From Thermophagus xiamenensis (GTDB taxonomy: Bacteria > Bacteroidota > Bacteroidia > Bacteroidales > Marinilabiliaceae), in assembly GCF_900112795.1 (NCBI RefSeq), contig NZ_FONA01000008.1, forward strand, positions 62,001 to 126,000: a stretch of 64,000 nt of DNA, written 5' to 3'. Position 1 is the stretch's first letter. The number at the start of each line of letters is the position of its first letter. The position numbers and the translations under genes are program-made. Under the pieces are notes generated by a model, which was not told the origin of the DNA, did no database searches, and worked only from the letters and a program-made list of their open reading frames with translations. Shown in pieces: positions 1 through 9,167 of this stretch.

Positions 1-32
1 GGGAATAACCCAAGTAACCCTATGAAGAATAA

Positions 33-857
33 TTAGCGAACAGCCACTTTCTTCATTGTCAATTGGTTACCTAAGGCAACTCGCACAATATATATGTGGC
101 CGCTGGCTAATTCAAACTGATGTAAACCGGCGGTGGCCGGCATGCTGGTAATAACCTGACCGTTTAAGCTATAAATATCGATTTTTCCCAAAGCGGTGGT
201 TTCCCCTCCCATGAAGTTGTCAATTTTCACCTTTAGGGTTTTATCAGCACTATAAATTTGAATATTGTTTTCCTCTGTTTCCGAATTCTCTAATATACCG
301 GTAGGAACTTTTGCCCCGGAATTTCTGGTCAAATGAAGTACAAACCGTTCATGTTCAATACCTAATTCCAAAGGCGTATAAGTATAAGACGTTATTCGCA
401 AATTGACATACCGTTTTTTAAACTTATCTTCCAATACGACATCAAACTCTTCGGTAAAATCAGACAAATCGGCAGAGATAATACAATCATCCTCAACTCT
501 GTTTCGAACACTTATGGGCACTGAAACATAATTTTTTCCTTCAAGTGAAGAAAAACCGTTTATGGCCATAGGAGAATTATCTATTAAGGTAAAGATCTCC
601 GGAATCTTTTCCGACGAATTAAACATTTTATCGGAATCTTCGGGACCATAACCGTCCGAAAAATCATCATAATAATAAATTACTGCAACATCATACAGGT
701 AGGTATTTTGAATCTTTAATCGGATTAAATCATATATTGTAGAGGATTTCAAAGAACCGGAAGCGGTAGAAACATCAGTTATTTCATTCACTTGATTTTG
801 ACTGTGTATATTATCCGCCAATCCCCAAATGGTTAATAAGAAAATCAGAAGCAACAA
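33..857 (-). CDS. Secreted protein with type IX-type C-terminal sorting domain
   Basis: 274 residues. The first ~20 residues are a hydrophobic signal peptide ending near IHSQ. The middle is not recognised. The last ~75 residues (KIDIYSLNGQVI through LTMKKVAVR) have the beta-rich pattern and basic end of Por-secretion (T9SS type A) sorting domains, so the protein is probably exported and then secreted or anchored at the surface. The only usable start is TTG: upstream in frame there are ten codons after a stop and no ATG or GTG. It lies 23 bp downstream of the hydratase gene on the same strand and is probably co-transcribed with it. The sorting-domain call comes from sequence pattern only. Confidence 0.6.
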   Translation of the reverse strand: MLLLIFLLTIWGLADNIHSQNQVNEITDVSTASGSLKSSTIYDLIRLKIQNTYLYDVAVIYYYDDFSDGYGPEDSDKMFNSSEKIPEIFTLIDNSPMAINGFSSLEGKNYVSVPISVRNRVEDDCIISADLSDFTEEFDVVLEDKFKKRYVNLRITSYTYTPLELGIEHERFVLHLTRNSGAKVPTGILENSETEENNIQIYSADKTLKVKIDNFMGGETTALGKIDIYSLNGQVITSMPATAGLHQFELASGHIYIVRVALGNQLTMKKVAVR

Positions 858-880
858 TCTCGAGGCAAGCCTTAAAAGAT

Positions 881-1981
881 TTAGATGTCAACTTTTCGCA
901 ACACGCTCCAATCAATGACACAACACACCTTATCACGCAATACAGGACATTTTTCATCAATAATTTGTCTCACCTGAGAAGGACGTTCCACTCTGGTATC
1001 AAATAAAGATTTAGGGAAAGCCACATCCGATAACTCAGGTTCGGTATCCATATTACGAATGCCAAAAGTTCGAATAAAGACCTCTTCGAAGCCGGGCATC
1101 AATTGATTCACCCCACGAACAAAACTAAAGGCACCGATGCGATCCTCGGCATATACGGGATTTACATGAAAAGCCACATCAATTTGCTGCATAAGAATTT
1201 GTCGAAATTCGCGGGCAGCAATACCGGAAACCATTGCAATGACCATCCCCCCCGGAATAATAATCTCAAAAGGCTTATACCGTTGGTAATTATAATGTGA
1301 AGGATGTGTATTTTTCAGATAGGTAGACCAGAAAAGGTTTTCGCTTTTCCCAATAGGCCGCACATAGGGGTGCAGAATTAAATCTCCCGCCTCTAACCTG
1401 ATCATCACATTATCCATGCTAATATTACGTGCCCTGGCCAAAATTTTTTCTTTAAACAAATTATTCTGATAAGGTATTTTTTGTTCCGATGATATGGTTT
1501 TTCTGGGATTAATTTCAGGGAAAAGCGAAACACGTATCAAGGAAAAAACCGGCTCTCCTTTTTGGTTAAACAACAGATGCGACGATTCAATAACAGAGTT
1601 TCCAGGTCGGGACGACTTATAAACATTGATGATTTTAATACTACACGAAAAGGTATCGCCAGGGAAAGCCGGATTAAGATAGATGGCATCACGTAAGGCC
1701 AACTTTAATACACTTGAATGGGCAAAATTTTCAACCCCCAGGCTAAGTGTTAGATTCATCAAAAAACTATAGGGTAGAAAAATTTGTGGAAATCCCAGAC
1801 GACCGGCAAATTCACGACTACTTTCCGGATAAGAAGAGGTAGGCATAAATCCGCTCCACATGCTCAGTACCGATTCATCAACGGTAATATTATATCGACT
1901 GACAATATCTTTGCCAATAAAGACCTTTTCCAGATCAAGTCCGTATTCAACCTTGCGATTTGCTTTTATAAATTCTTCCAT
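881..1981 (-). CDS. MaoC-like double-hotdog acyl-CoA hydratase/dehydratase
   Basis: 366 residues, the usual size for a tandem double-hotdog enzyme. Residues ~15-160 form the first hotdog, with a typical PAFPGDTFSCSIKI segment. Residues ~215-330 form the second, with THPSHYN and IIPGGMVIAMVSGIA. Family members hydrate or dehydrate short enoyl- or hydroxyacyl-CoA substrates in the cytoplasm; the substrate here cannot be read from sequence, and the classic hydratase Asp/His pair is not clear. I chose the ATG at 1981 because GGAAGAG sits about 8 bases upstream. A TTG seven codons earlier is open but has no such signal. Confidence 0.6.
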   Translation of the reverse strand: MEEFIKANRKVEYGLDLEKVFIGKDIVSRYNITVDESVLSMWSGFMPTSSYPESSREFAGRLGFPQIFLPYSFLMNLTLSLGVENFAHSSVLKLALRDAIYLNPAFPGDTFSCSIKIINVYKSSRPGNSVIESSHLLFNQKGEPVFSLIRVSLFPEINPRKTISSEQKIPYQNNLFKEKILARARNISMDNVMIRLEAGDLILHPYVRPIGKSENLFWSTYLKNTHPSHYNYQRYKPFEIIIPGGMVIAMVSGIAAREFRQILMQQIDVAFHVNPVYAEDRIGAFSFVRGVNQLMPGFEEVFIRTFGIRNMDTEPELSDVAFPKSLFDTRVERPSQVRQIIDEKCPVLRDKVCCVIDWSVLRKVDI

Positions 1982-2126
1982 ATGCTTAACTCTTCCCCAC
2001 AAAAATAGGAAAAATGCTTTTGTCGCATTCGTTATTGGTTCTTATAATCCAACCTTTAATCACTTCCACACACCGGCCAATACCTCACCACAAATTGTGT
2101 AAAGCTTTCTTGCCATGGTCGTTTTA

Positions 2127-4277
2127 TCAGGAATTATTTTTTATCAACAGTAAACCGCCTATTAGCAGTCCCATTCCCAAAAGATATCCGGTATTAACTA
2201 TCCCGACATAAGGTACAAAAAATATGGCGGTGATAAACGATCCCAAGGCACCGCCCGCAACATCGGCTACATAAATACCTGCCGCACCTTGTGCTATGCT
2301 ACCCCGATATAGGGATAACCCGGCAACAAAAACTCCGCCACCCAACATGGCTAATATAAATATCATAACCAAAACCACAACCGGAAAAACGATCAGGCCC
2401 GCCGTTCGATCCGCTACAGGAACAGCCATTATACACAACAGGGCCATTATGATCAACATCACGGAATAATATCTTGCCTGAAAAAAGAATACTTCTCTCT
2501 TGGCCAGAATTGCTCCCAGGGCCAGACCTGCCATGAACAATGAGAACAACACACCTGTTGCCCTATAGAGATCACCCATCACCAATTGCCACATCAATAA
2601 CATGACCACCTGCATGCCACCTAATACAATCCCTGACAAAAAAACACCTCTTGAGACACTGCGAAACACTATTATCCCCATCACCAATAATACAACAACC
2701 ACACCGGCAAACCATTGAATAGACACATCCCAGAAATTTCCTATTTCCCGAAGGGCCATCTGAAACATAACAGGCCTTTCCCGTGTGTTTACAGGCCCTC
2801 CACCGGCCACAATCTCTTCTACTTTACTGATTTGTTGGTCCAGAAGAAGAGTAGGAAAATAATCCCTATTCACCAATTGGTTTTGTGCTACCACTTCCGG
2901 GTGATAATCCCACCATTGGGCAACAATACTTTTTTCGGAAGCTATCAGCCACACTTTTTCTCCGGCCCATATACGCAAAAAAGGAAAAACACTGCTCACC
3001 GTCTCTTCTATAATGTTTAAAATATTTTTCACCGATTCTGACCAATAAGGTACATTATCAATTCCGCCCGTGACCATTAAACCACCCTCATTCAGGTTGC
3101 GTTTAACCTGACTATAAAAATCGGTCGTAAAAAAACGCGTGGTAGCCAAATCGACAGGAATGCCCCCGCCCACCAAGATTACATCATAGCCTTTTTCAGA
3201 TTTATGCCTCTTCAAATATCTTAAGGGATCGTCATGGATGAAATGAATCCGTTCCGATCTTTTGTTGAAATTGGCAAGCAATGCCTTCTCCATATGGATA
3301 TGAGCCCTGTCAGGTGAAATAAAATCTATTTGCAGAGAGTCATATTTCAAAGCTTCAACAGTAAGACCAGGGGTACAGTTGATTAAGAGAAGACGTTTGG
3401 GCGCCGGATGTAGCAACAATGCCGGATGAAGCATCTCTTCCCGATAATCGGGCACCAAGCGGTCTGAATAATAATGACCGTTTCCAAAAAATTCAATAGA
3501 AGTATCGCAACCTAATAGGTCGATGTGCCCATAAGGGGAAAAAAAAGTTTGACATAAAGCAGAGTCATGTATTTTTTCTCTGGCAAAATTATACTGTGGC
3601 ATGAAATTAAGGATAGCTACAACAGCGATACTTATCAGCGCCAAATAACGATAAACGGGTTGTTTAATTGGTGCAAATAAAACTATAGCAATAACCATGT
3701 TGATCAACAATAAAAAAGAAAGCACCGAAAAAGCATCCATCCACAACAGGGCGGCAAAAGAAAAGAGGAGCCCGGATAACAGGCTTCCTTTTTGCTCGGC
3801 AATGTAGAGATGCTCTGTCTGGCGCATCCCGGTTACATTGCTTAATGCTCCCGCGAACCATGTAAACAGCATTCCTGAAGGAAAACAAAACACAAAGGTT
3901 ACCAATCCGGTTGTGAGCAACCATTGCGACAGTTGTGGGGCAACCCCTTCCGGCACCATCCATCCTTTAAGTAAATAAAGCAACCAAAGCGCCACATAAG
4001 CCGATACACCCGATATTAAAGGAAACAGTCCTGCATAAGACCATTGATAATTACCGAAATATCTGGCGGTATAGGCGCCTGCACCCGTAAACAACATCCA
4101 AAAAGAGAGAAATATCCCAACAATTAACTCATTTACTGAGTATAACGAAGTAAACTCACGGAGCAAAACCACCTGAACCATTAACATGGTAAATCCGCTG
4201 ACAAATACCGCTAACCGCCCCTTTCCGGTAAATGTAAGCGACCAACTTCTTTTTGGCTTAGTTAATATTTTTCCCAT
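2127..4277 (-). CDS. Membrane spermidine-synthase-like protein, catalytic residues altered
   Basis: 716 residues. An N-terminal block of ~7 membrane helices (residues 20-225), a soluble Rossmann-like domain (~235-480) and a second block of ~6 helices (~515-710) match the large membrane proteins that carry a spermidine synthase (SpeE) domain. The soluble domain keeps the order of SpeE strands but not its key residues: the glycine-rich loop reads LLLINCTPGLTVEA, and the segment that normally carries the catalytic Asp reads ILVGGGIPVDLATTRFF. Aminopropyl transfer is therefore doubtful; transport, sensing or another role is possible. It is transcribed towards the hydratase gene, with a 145-bp gap. 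Confidence 0.7.
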   Translation of the reverse strand: MGKILTKPKRSWSLTFTGKGRLAVFVSGFTMLMVQVVLLREFTSLYSVNELIVGIFLSFWMLFTGAGAYTARYFGNYQWSYAGLFPLISGVSAYVALWLLYLLKGWMVPEGVAPQLSQWLLTTGLVTFVFCFPSGMLFTWFAGALSNVTGMRQTEHLYIAEQKGSLLSGLLFSFAALLWMDAFSVLSFLLLINMVIAIVLFAPIKQPVYRYLALISIAVVAILNFMPQYNFAREKIHDSALCQTFFSPYGHIDLLGCDTSIEFFGNGHYYSDRLVPDYREEMLHPALLLHPAPKRLLLINCTPGLTVEALKYDSLQIDFISPDRAHIHMEKALLANFNKRSERIHFIHDDPLRYLKRHKSEKGYDVILVGGGIPVDLATTRFFTTDFYSQVKRNLNEGGLMVTGGIDNVPYWSESVKNILNIIEETVSSVFPFLRIWAGEKVWLIASEKSIVAQWWDYHPEVVAQNQLVNRDYFPTLLLDQQISKVEEIVAGGGPVNTRERPVMFQMALREIGNFWDVSIQWFAGVVVVLLVMGIIVFRSVSRGVFLSGIVLGGMQVVMLLMWQLVMGDLYRATGVLFSLFMAGLALGAILAKREVFFFQARYYSVMLIIMALLCIMAVPVADRTAGLIVFPVVVLVMIFILAMLGGGVFVAGLSLYRGSIAQGAAGIYVADVAGGALGSFITAIFFVPYVGIVNTGYLLGMGLLIGGLLLIKNNS

Positions 4278-4453
4278 TCTTACTTTTAATTATTCTACAA
4301 AAATCTTAAACCAGAACAATCCCCATAATGTTCTTTAAAATTACTTTTACACTCCACAACCTTAATCTGGATATTATATGCTTTTAAGCGATAATAAGAG
4401 GATACAGACACAGTAATTAGCAAAAAATTTTCATTGCCTATAAAAGAAAAACC

Positions 4454-5881
4454 TTATTCGCCAAAAACCAAAGCTTCGTAAATATAGATATTTGCATCAC
4501 GCCATCCCTCCCAGCCAATACCGGCTTTATCGCGTGCACAATGCCCCAGCAATTCTTCACGTCCCCATCCGGTTTTGATGGCCACCTGAGGCAAAAAAGT
4601 ACCGCTTTTGCCGTCTTTTTCTATCACAATACCATGTCGGCCGGGTATTATTTCCGATATATCATTAATCATTTGTAACGGCGTCAAAAGAGAAATCTCA
4701 ATTTTTATTTCACCCAATTCTTCTTCTTTTACGGGCGTAAATCGTGAATCGTTAAACGCTGCCGCAGCAGTCATACGCTCCACCACCTTCCACAAGGGCA
4801 AAGAGGTTGACAAGTTACCAATACACCCTCGCAATTGCTCATTTTTATACAAAGAAACAAAAGCTCCGGCCGGTGTTTTCAATGCAACCGACAAAGCTTC
4901 GGAGGGTGCTTCTGGTTGCTGATAGCGCACCACCGCTTCTAAAGTTTTGCGAGCTCGATTAAGCAGCCATTGTTTTTCCTGATCATTTAATGAGAAACAA
5001 TTATGGGCAGTGGTTTTGGATTCTTTCTTTCGAAAAACGGCAATAGCATGGTAACCCACCACGCGTGAAGAATCACCGAAAGGTACATCACCTGAATTCC
5101 GATATTCTATATGTCGAAAATCCAAACAAGTATCATCCTGGGTAATATACAACAAAGTAAGCACCGAGGTCCAACCACAAAGACTGGTAACCAAATTCGT
5201 TACTCCCAATTTTCGATTCTGTTCCAATGTATTCAAAAGCAAATCAGGGTCATTCTTAAGAATGGCATCAACCGTTATGGCATCAACCTTTTTCGCATCT
5301 TCATATTTAGGGTAATGTGAAAAATCGGTACTTATCACAAATAAATTTCCCGGCTTAAAATAAGGTTTAAGAGCTTCCGCCACCATCCGGGCACCCACAG
5401 CATCGTGAGGCCCCATAACTATTGGCACAAGCTTAAAGCTATTTTTTAAGCGATACTGCAAGAATGGCAACTCAACTTCCAATGAATGTTCATCTTTATG
5501 AGGTGCAAATATATCGGTTATATATGGGGAACTCTCTACCAGTTTTTGGGCCAACGCCTTATCTACGTCGACTCGTCCCAGAGGTGTCAAATAATCGCCT
5601 TGAGTATATACCGAAGCACCATTAAAGGCCATCCGATGACTTGAACCTATTAAAAAAATAGTTTTATAGTGAGCATTTTCATTAATTTGTGCGAAACCTG
5701 ATGCAGCGACACCGCCAGAATATAAATATCCAGCATGCGGAACAATAAGGGCAGCCACCTGAGCATCCCCAACCCCGGGTTGAGCTTCTTCAAACAAACT
5801 TTTTAAATGATTTTGCAGCGCCACCGGCTCCCCCGCATAAAACATTCCCGCCACCGACGGTTGTCTATCTTTTACTTCCAT
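4454..5881 (-). CDS. AmmeMemoRadiSam protein: MEMO1-AMMECR1 fusion
   Basis: 475 residues joining two usually separate partners. Residues ~5-285 are a MEMO1-type domain with the candidate metal ligands in HAGYLYSGG, IGSSHR and LCGW, plus EHSLEVELPFLQYRL. Residues ~300-475 are an AMMECR1 domain with the signature LRGCIG. In most bacteria these two proteins are encoded beside a radical SAM protein (AmrS); none lies in this window. Fusion supports a physical A-B partnership; the reaction remains unsettled in the family. The start ATGGAAG lies 18 bases inside from the ATGAA that ends the neighbouring short element. Confidence 0.85.
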   Translation of the reverse strand: MEVKDRQPSVAGMFYAGEPVALQNHLKSLFEEAQPGVGDAQVAALIVPHAGYLYSGGVAASGFAQINENAHYKTIFLIGSSHRMAFNGASVYTQGDYLTPLGRVDVDKALAQKLVESSPYITDIFAPHKDEHSLEVELPFLQYRLKNSFKLVPIVMGPHDAVGARMVAEALKPYFKPGNLFVISTDFSHYPKYEDAKKVDAITVDAILKNDPDLLLNTLEQNRKLGVTNLVTSLCGWTSVLTLLYITQDDTCLDFRHIEYRNSGDVPFGDSSRVVGYHAIAVFRKKESKTTAHNCFSLNDQEKQWLLNRARKTLEAVVRYQQPEAPSEALSVALKTPAGAFVSLYKNEQLRGCIGNLSTSLPLWKVVERMTAAAAFNDSRFTPVKEEELGEIKIEISLLTPLQMINDISEIIPGRHGIVIEKDGKSGTFLPQVAIKTGWGREELLGHCARDKAGIGWEGWRDANIYIYEALVFGE

Positions 5882-5899
5882 AGTTTTTTATTTTTTCAT

Positions 5900-6303
5900 T
5901 CGTATATAATTTATTTAACTCATTGGCCGAATGGAACTCGCATGGCTTAAAAAATTTATACATGTCCTTTTGTGGCAAAAAGTCGCCATGCTCGTTTCAT
6001 TCGTATAAAATTTACTTATTTCGTTGATATACTGCCTCTTACAAGCAGTCGTTAGTGATTAGTCGTTAGTTACTAGTTATTTTACACTAACCACTTGTTA
6101 ACTAATAACTAATCACTTCTTCTGCCTTCTGCCTGTGCACTTCTGCCTTGGACTATTTTATACATGTTCTTTTGTGGCAACAGCCGCCATGCTCGTTTCA
6201 TCCGTATAAAATTTATCTAAGTTATTGGCCGGATGGAACTCGCATGACAAAGGATTTATACATATTCTTTTGAGACAACCCTATGTTGTCATGCTCGTTT
6301 CAT
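5900..6303 (-). mobile_element. Three head-to-tail short elements (101, 201, 102 bp)
   Basis: Each unit, read on the minus strand, starts ATGAAACGAGC and ends TATACGA or TATACGG before the next ATGAA. Units are 5900-6000 (class I, stem GCATGGC/GCCATGC), 6001-6201 (class II, interior of degenerate TTAGT/ACTAA repeats and TTCTGCCTTCTGCCTG) and 6202-6303 (class I, stem GCATGACAA/TTGTCATGC). They fill most of the gap between the MEMO1 fusion gene and tRNA-Lys. No protein of transposase type is encoded. Confidence 0.85.
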
Positions 6304-6495
6304 CCCGTTACGATTTAAAATCGTACTAAATAACACTCTTGGCCATGCTGGTCTCTAAAATTTATCATCCATGAATATACTTAAAGGTACAAACTAAATT
6401 TCCACACTCAAAAAAAATTCAGATATTAATCCTTTAAAAACCCGCATTTTACGGCAAACGAAACATTTTTTAACGACATTTTTTTCTTGAGAAAC

Positions 6496-6526
6496 TTGTG
6501 AGTTCCAAATTAACCCCCTATTTTTG
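6496..6526 (+). promoter_or_regulatory. Bacteroidota-type promoter for tRNA-Lys
   Basis: TTG at 6496-6498 and TATTTTTG at 6519-6526 are separated by 20 bases. This fits the known vegetative promoter of the phylum (TTTG, ~19-21 bases, TAnnTTTG). The tRNA begins 24 bases after the -7 box. Confidence 0.65.
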
Positions 6527-6549
6527 CACCGCGTTTGAGAAAAACGGAT

Positions 6550-6622
6550 GACTCAGTAGCTCAGCTGGTAGAGCACATCCCTTTTAAGGATGGGGTCCAG
6601 GGTTCGAGCCCCTGCTGGGTCA
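6550..6622 (+). tRNA. tRNA-Lys (anticodon TTT)
   Basis: A 73-base cloverleaf. The acceptor arms GACTCAG and CTGGGTC pair with one G-T, the anticodon stem is CATCC/GGATG with loop CTTTTAA, and the T arm contains GGTTCGAGCC. The anticodon TTT is at 6583-6585. The discriminator base is A and the CCA end is not encoded. It stands alone, with its own promoter and terminator. Confidence 0.97.
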
Positions 6623-6626
6623 CCTC

Positions 6627-6664
6627 ACAAAAAGCCACCTAAAAAAGGGTGGCTTTTTTTATTT
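6627..6664 (+). terminator. Rho-independent terminator after tRNA-Lys
   Basis: AAAGCCACC and GGTGGCTTT form a 9-bp stem across a short A-rich loop, followed by a T run. It ends 40 bases after the tRNA. Confidence 0.85.
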
Positions 6665-6903
6665 AACTCTATCCCTATATTCGCAAAAAAGAAGGCATAA
6701 CAACCGGCGGCGAAAGCATAGCAACAACAACTGTATTACTTGTAAACATTGTTTATTACAGAAACCCATTACTAAGAACATTAATACGACTCCTTCAGAA
6801 ATCGCAATCCCTTCCAACATTCCTTTCGATGAAAGATATTTTTAACATCATCTACTCCCTCTTTCCTCCCATTGTTTATTGCCTATAATCATTAAAATAT
6901 GGC
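6665..6903. other. Non-coding spacer
   Basis: Between the tRNA terminator and the protease gene terminator I see no ORF with coding character, no element copy and no clear promoter. Confidence 0.5.
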
Positions 6904-6945
6904 AAAAAAAAGCAGTGTGTCTGCAAAGAAACAGCCACACTGCTT
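6904..6945 (-). terminator. Terminator of the S41 protease gene
   Basis: AAGCAGTGTG and CACACTGCTT pair perfectly over 10 bp. On the minus strand the stem is followed by a run of eight T. It lies 42 bases past the stop codon of the protease gene. Confidence 0.8.
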
Positions 6946-6986
6946 AATATTTGAATAAATTCGGTTCCGATATATAACCAACTCCT

Positions 6987-8369
6987 CTAGTTGGCATCCA
7001 TCAAACCGGAATGTTCTGAAATAATTAAATTTCGCTTCTTTTCAAGTTTGGGCGTCGTTAACTTTGTTAAGTTAAGAGAAGCCGATTTCAGTGAACTTTC
7101 GGTCGTTAACTCAACACCGGTAGCAAGGCTTAAAGCTTTAGCCAGTGCGGCATCCGACAAATCGCCAAAGGGAGTTGAAGATAAATAATCCGGTTCAACC
7201 TCATCATCGACAGGTATACCAGTAATAAAATCGGTATAGCCATCGGCATTGGCATATTTCATAACGATTGGTATAATAGCCCACTCTTCATTATCATCAG
7301 GCATCACCCAGGCACCATAACATTTTCCGTAAGTATCTTCACCAATCAACGTCACGTCCATGTAGGGCATCAGGCCGGACATAACCAACTCACTGGATGA
7401 GGCTGTCCCTGAAGATGTTAAAAAGTATACTCTTTTCATATTAATATTTACCACATCACTCCGGAAATAGTAATATAAATTATCCTCATATTCATTTAAA
7501 TTATATTCAAAATAACTTTGTAAGTTATCATTATACTGCAAAGAAATAAGCACGTCTTCCCCTGAAGCAGTTTCCGTCGGTGCAATGGCCGATGCCAGAT
7601 AGACAGCAGCATCAATATCTCCGCCGGGATTGTATCTTAAGTCGACTACCAAATCAGATATTCCTTCTGTTTGAAATTCTGAGAAAACTTCATCTAAGGT
7701 AGTCAAAAATTTGTCGTCCTTTCCCGTAATAAACTCTGCATATACCAAATAACCTACTTTGTGACCTTCCAAATCAATAACATCGTGGTACAGTACCGGA
7801 TTGGTTTCAACAACCCTTGCCACCAAATTAATAGATTCTCCTGTATAGGATATAATATTGTTGTTAATTTCTGCTAACTGAACAGAATAAGCATCCTGGC
7901 TATAGAGGTCATAATAATTACTGGTATTTAATTCAGTATTATCTATGGAAAGAATTATATCGCCTCGTTCAATACCTGCCTCGTCTGCCGGTGAGCCTTC
8001 ATATACATAGTCAACTACGATATAAACACTCTCATTATCACTCATCAAATAGAATGACGGACTGTACCCCATCTCGACAGGTTCACCGTCATACGATGCT
8101 TCCAATGAAGCGTAATCATCGGTAATCCATGACCATTTATCCTTTTCTTCGTAAATTAATTTATAGAAGTATTCTTCCGGATCTTCTTCCTGCTCATAAT
8201 CAATATCAGACATTCGGTCATTCCACAAATAATAAAGCTCCATATTTTCATAAATCTACTCATTCACATCCAAAACATCCTGCGAAATAGTTGTTTTATC
8301 AATATCATCTTCACAAGAATAAAGCAAGAATAAAATTCCGAACACCATTAATAAAATTCTATTTTTCAT
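6987..8369 (-). pseudogene. S41 C-terminal-processing-type protease lipoprotein, amber-interrupted
   Basis: Read from the ATG at 8369, codons 1-37 encode a lipoprotein signal (FLLYSC, lipobox Cys at residue 19) and linker. Codon 38 is TAG at 8258-8256, after which the same frame continues for 422 codons. Related proteins usually have Trp here (pattern NxWIYxNM..YYLW), so the TAG looks like TGG with one base changed. Downstream are a PDZ domain (~residues 110-150 of the joined frame), an S41 core with VVDLRYNPGG, and the catalytic serine region SSGTASSSELV. The enzyme would act in the periplasm or at the outer membrane. ATG 8243, five codons after the TAG, could restart translation but would give a protein without its export signal. 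Confidence 0.8.
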
Positions 8370-8465
8370 CAGCACACATTATTAAAAAATTAAAAGCAAT
8401 TACACAACGACACTCTAACACATATAACATTTTCTTTAACTGTTTTATTGCACCCTTTCTTTATA

Positions 8466-9167
8466 TTATGGTTTAAATATATCTATTGCCTCTTTAAATG
8501 ACGATGAATAGGCCTTTCCTACAGGAACTTGCTTGTTTCCTATAATAACATAATGACTGTTAAAAGTCTTAATTTTAGCAATGGGGACAACATATGACCT
8601 GTGAATCCTTATAAACCGATCAACCGGTAAAAGCTCCATAATTCCCTTCAAATTCAAAAGAGGCATATAAACCTTTGATGAAGTATGGATTCGAACGTGG
8701 TTATCCATTGCCTCTATGTAAGAAATATCGGACAATACAATTTTATGATTCTGATAACCCGATTTAATGAAAATATATGCTTCATCCTCTTTTTGACCGG
8801 CAATAGATTTCAACCTCATCATTTCGTCTGCCCGTTCTATTGCTTTTAAAAAACGGGAAAAATCGAAAGGTTTCAGCAAATAATCAATGGCATTCAAATT
8901 AAATCCTTCTACAGCATATTTACTATAGGCAGTTGTAAAAATAACAAATATTTCTTTATTGAGTTTATTATATAATTCTATTCCGTTTACATCGGGCATC
9001 TCAATATCCAACAATAACAAATCGGGTTTCACCTGCTGAATTATGGGAAAAGCCTCTACCGAGTCGGAGCAATATGCCTCAACCTTTAAAAAAGGAATCT
9101 GTTCCGAAAAGGTCCGAATTAAACCTAATGCATCGGGCTCATCATCAACGGCTATACATCTTATCAT
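8466..9167 (-). CDS. LytTR-family response regulator
   Basis: 233 residues. Receiver domain ~1-120, with acidic pocket DDE at residues 8-10, phospho-acceptor Asp in LLLLDIEMPDVNG and Lys in LLKPFDF. The LytTR DNA-binding domain covers ~135-233, with the typical YIEAMDNHVRIHT and RIHRSYVV. It would control transcription in response to the adjacent LytS-type kinase, whose 3' end overlaps its start by 4 bases. Because the kinase gene is broken, this regulator may be orphaned or driven by another kinase. Confidence 0.9.
   Translation of the reverse strand: MIRCIAVDDEPDALGLIRTFSEQIPFLKVEAYCSDSVEAFPIIQQVKPDLLLLDIEMPDVNGIELYNKLNKEIFVIFTTAYSKYAVEGFNLNAIDYLLKPFDFSRFLKAIERADEMMRLKSIAGQKEDEAYIFIKSGYQNHKIVLSDISYIEAMDNHVRIHTSSKVYMPLLNLKGIMELLPVDRFIRIHRSYVVPIAKIKTFNSHYVIIGNKQVPVGKAYSSSFKEAIDIFKP

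Noticed and set aside
1784-2211. Overlapping plus-strand ORFs near the hydratase gene
   Set aside because: They overlap strongly supported minus-strand genes in other frames and have no domain or start signal.
6001-6201. Possible CRISPR array because of repeated TTAGT units
   Set aside because: Repeats are degenerate, without constant-length spacers or cas genes, and recur as the interior of class II elements.
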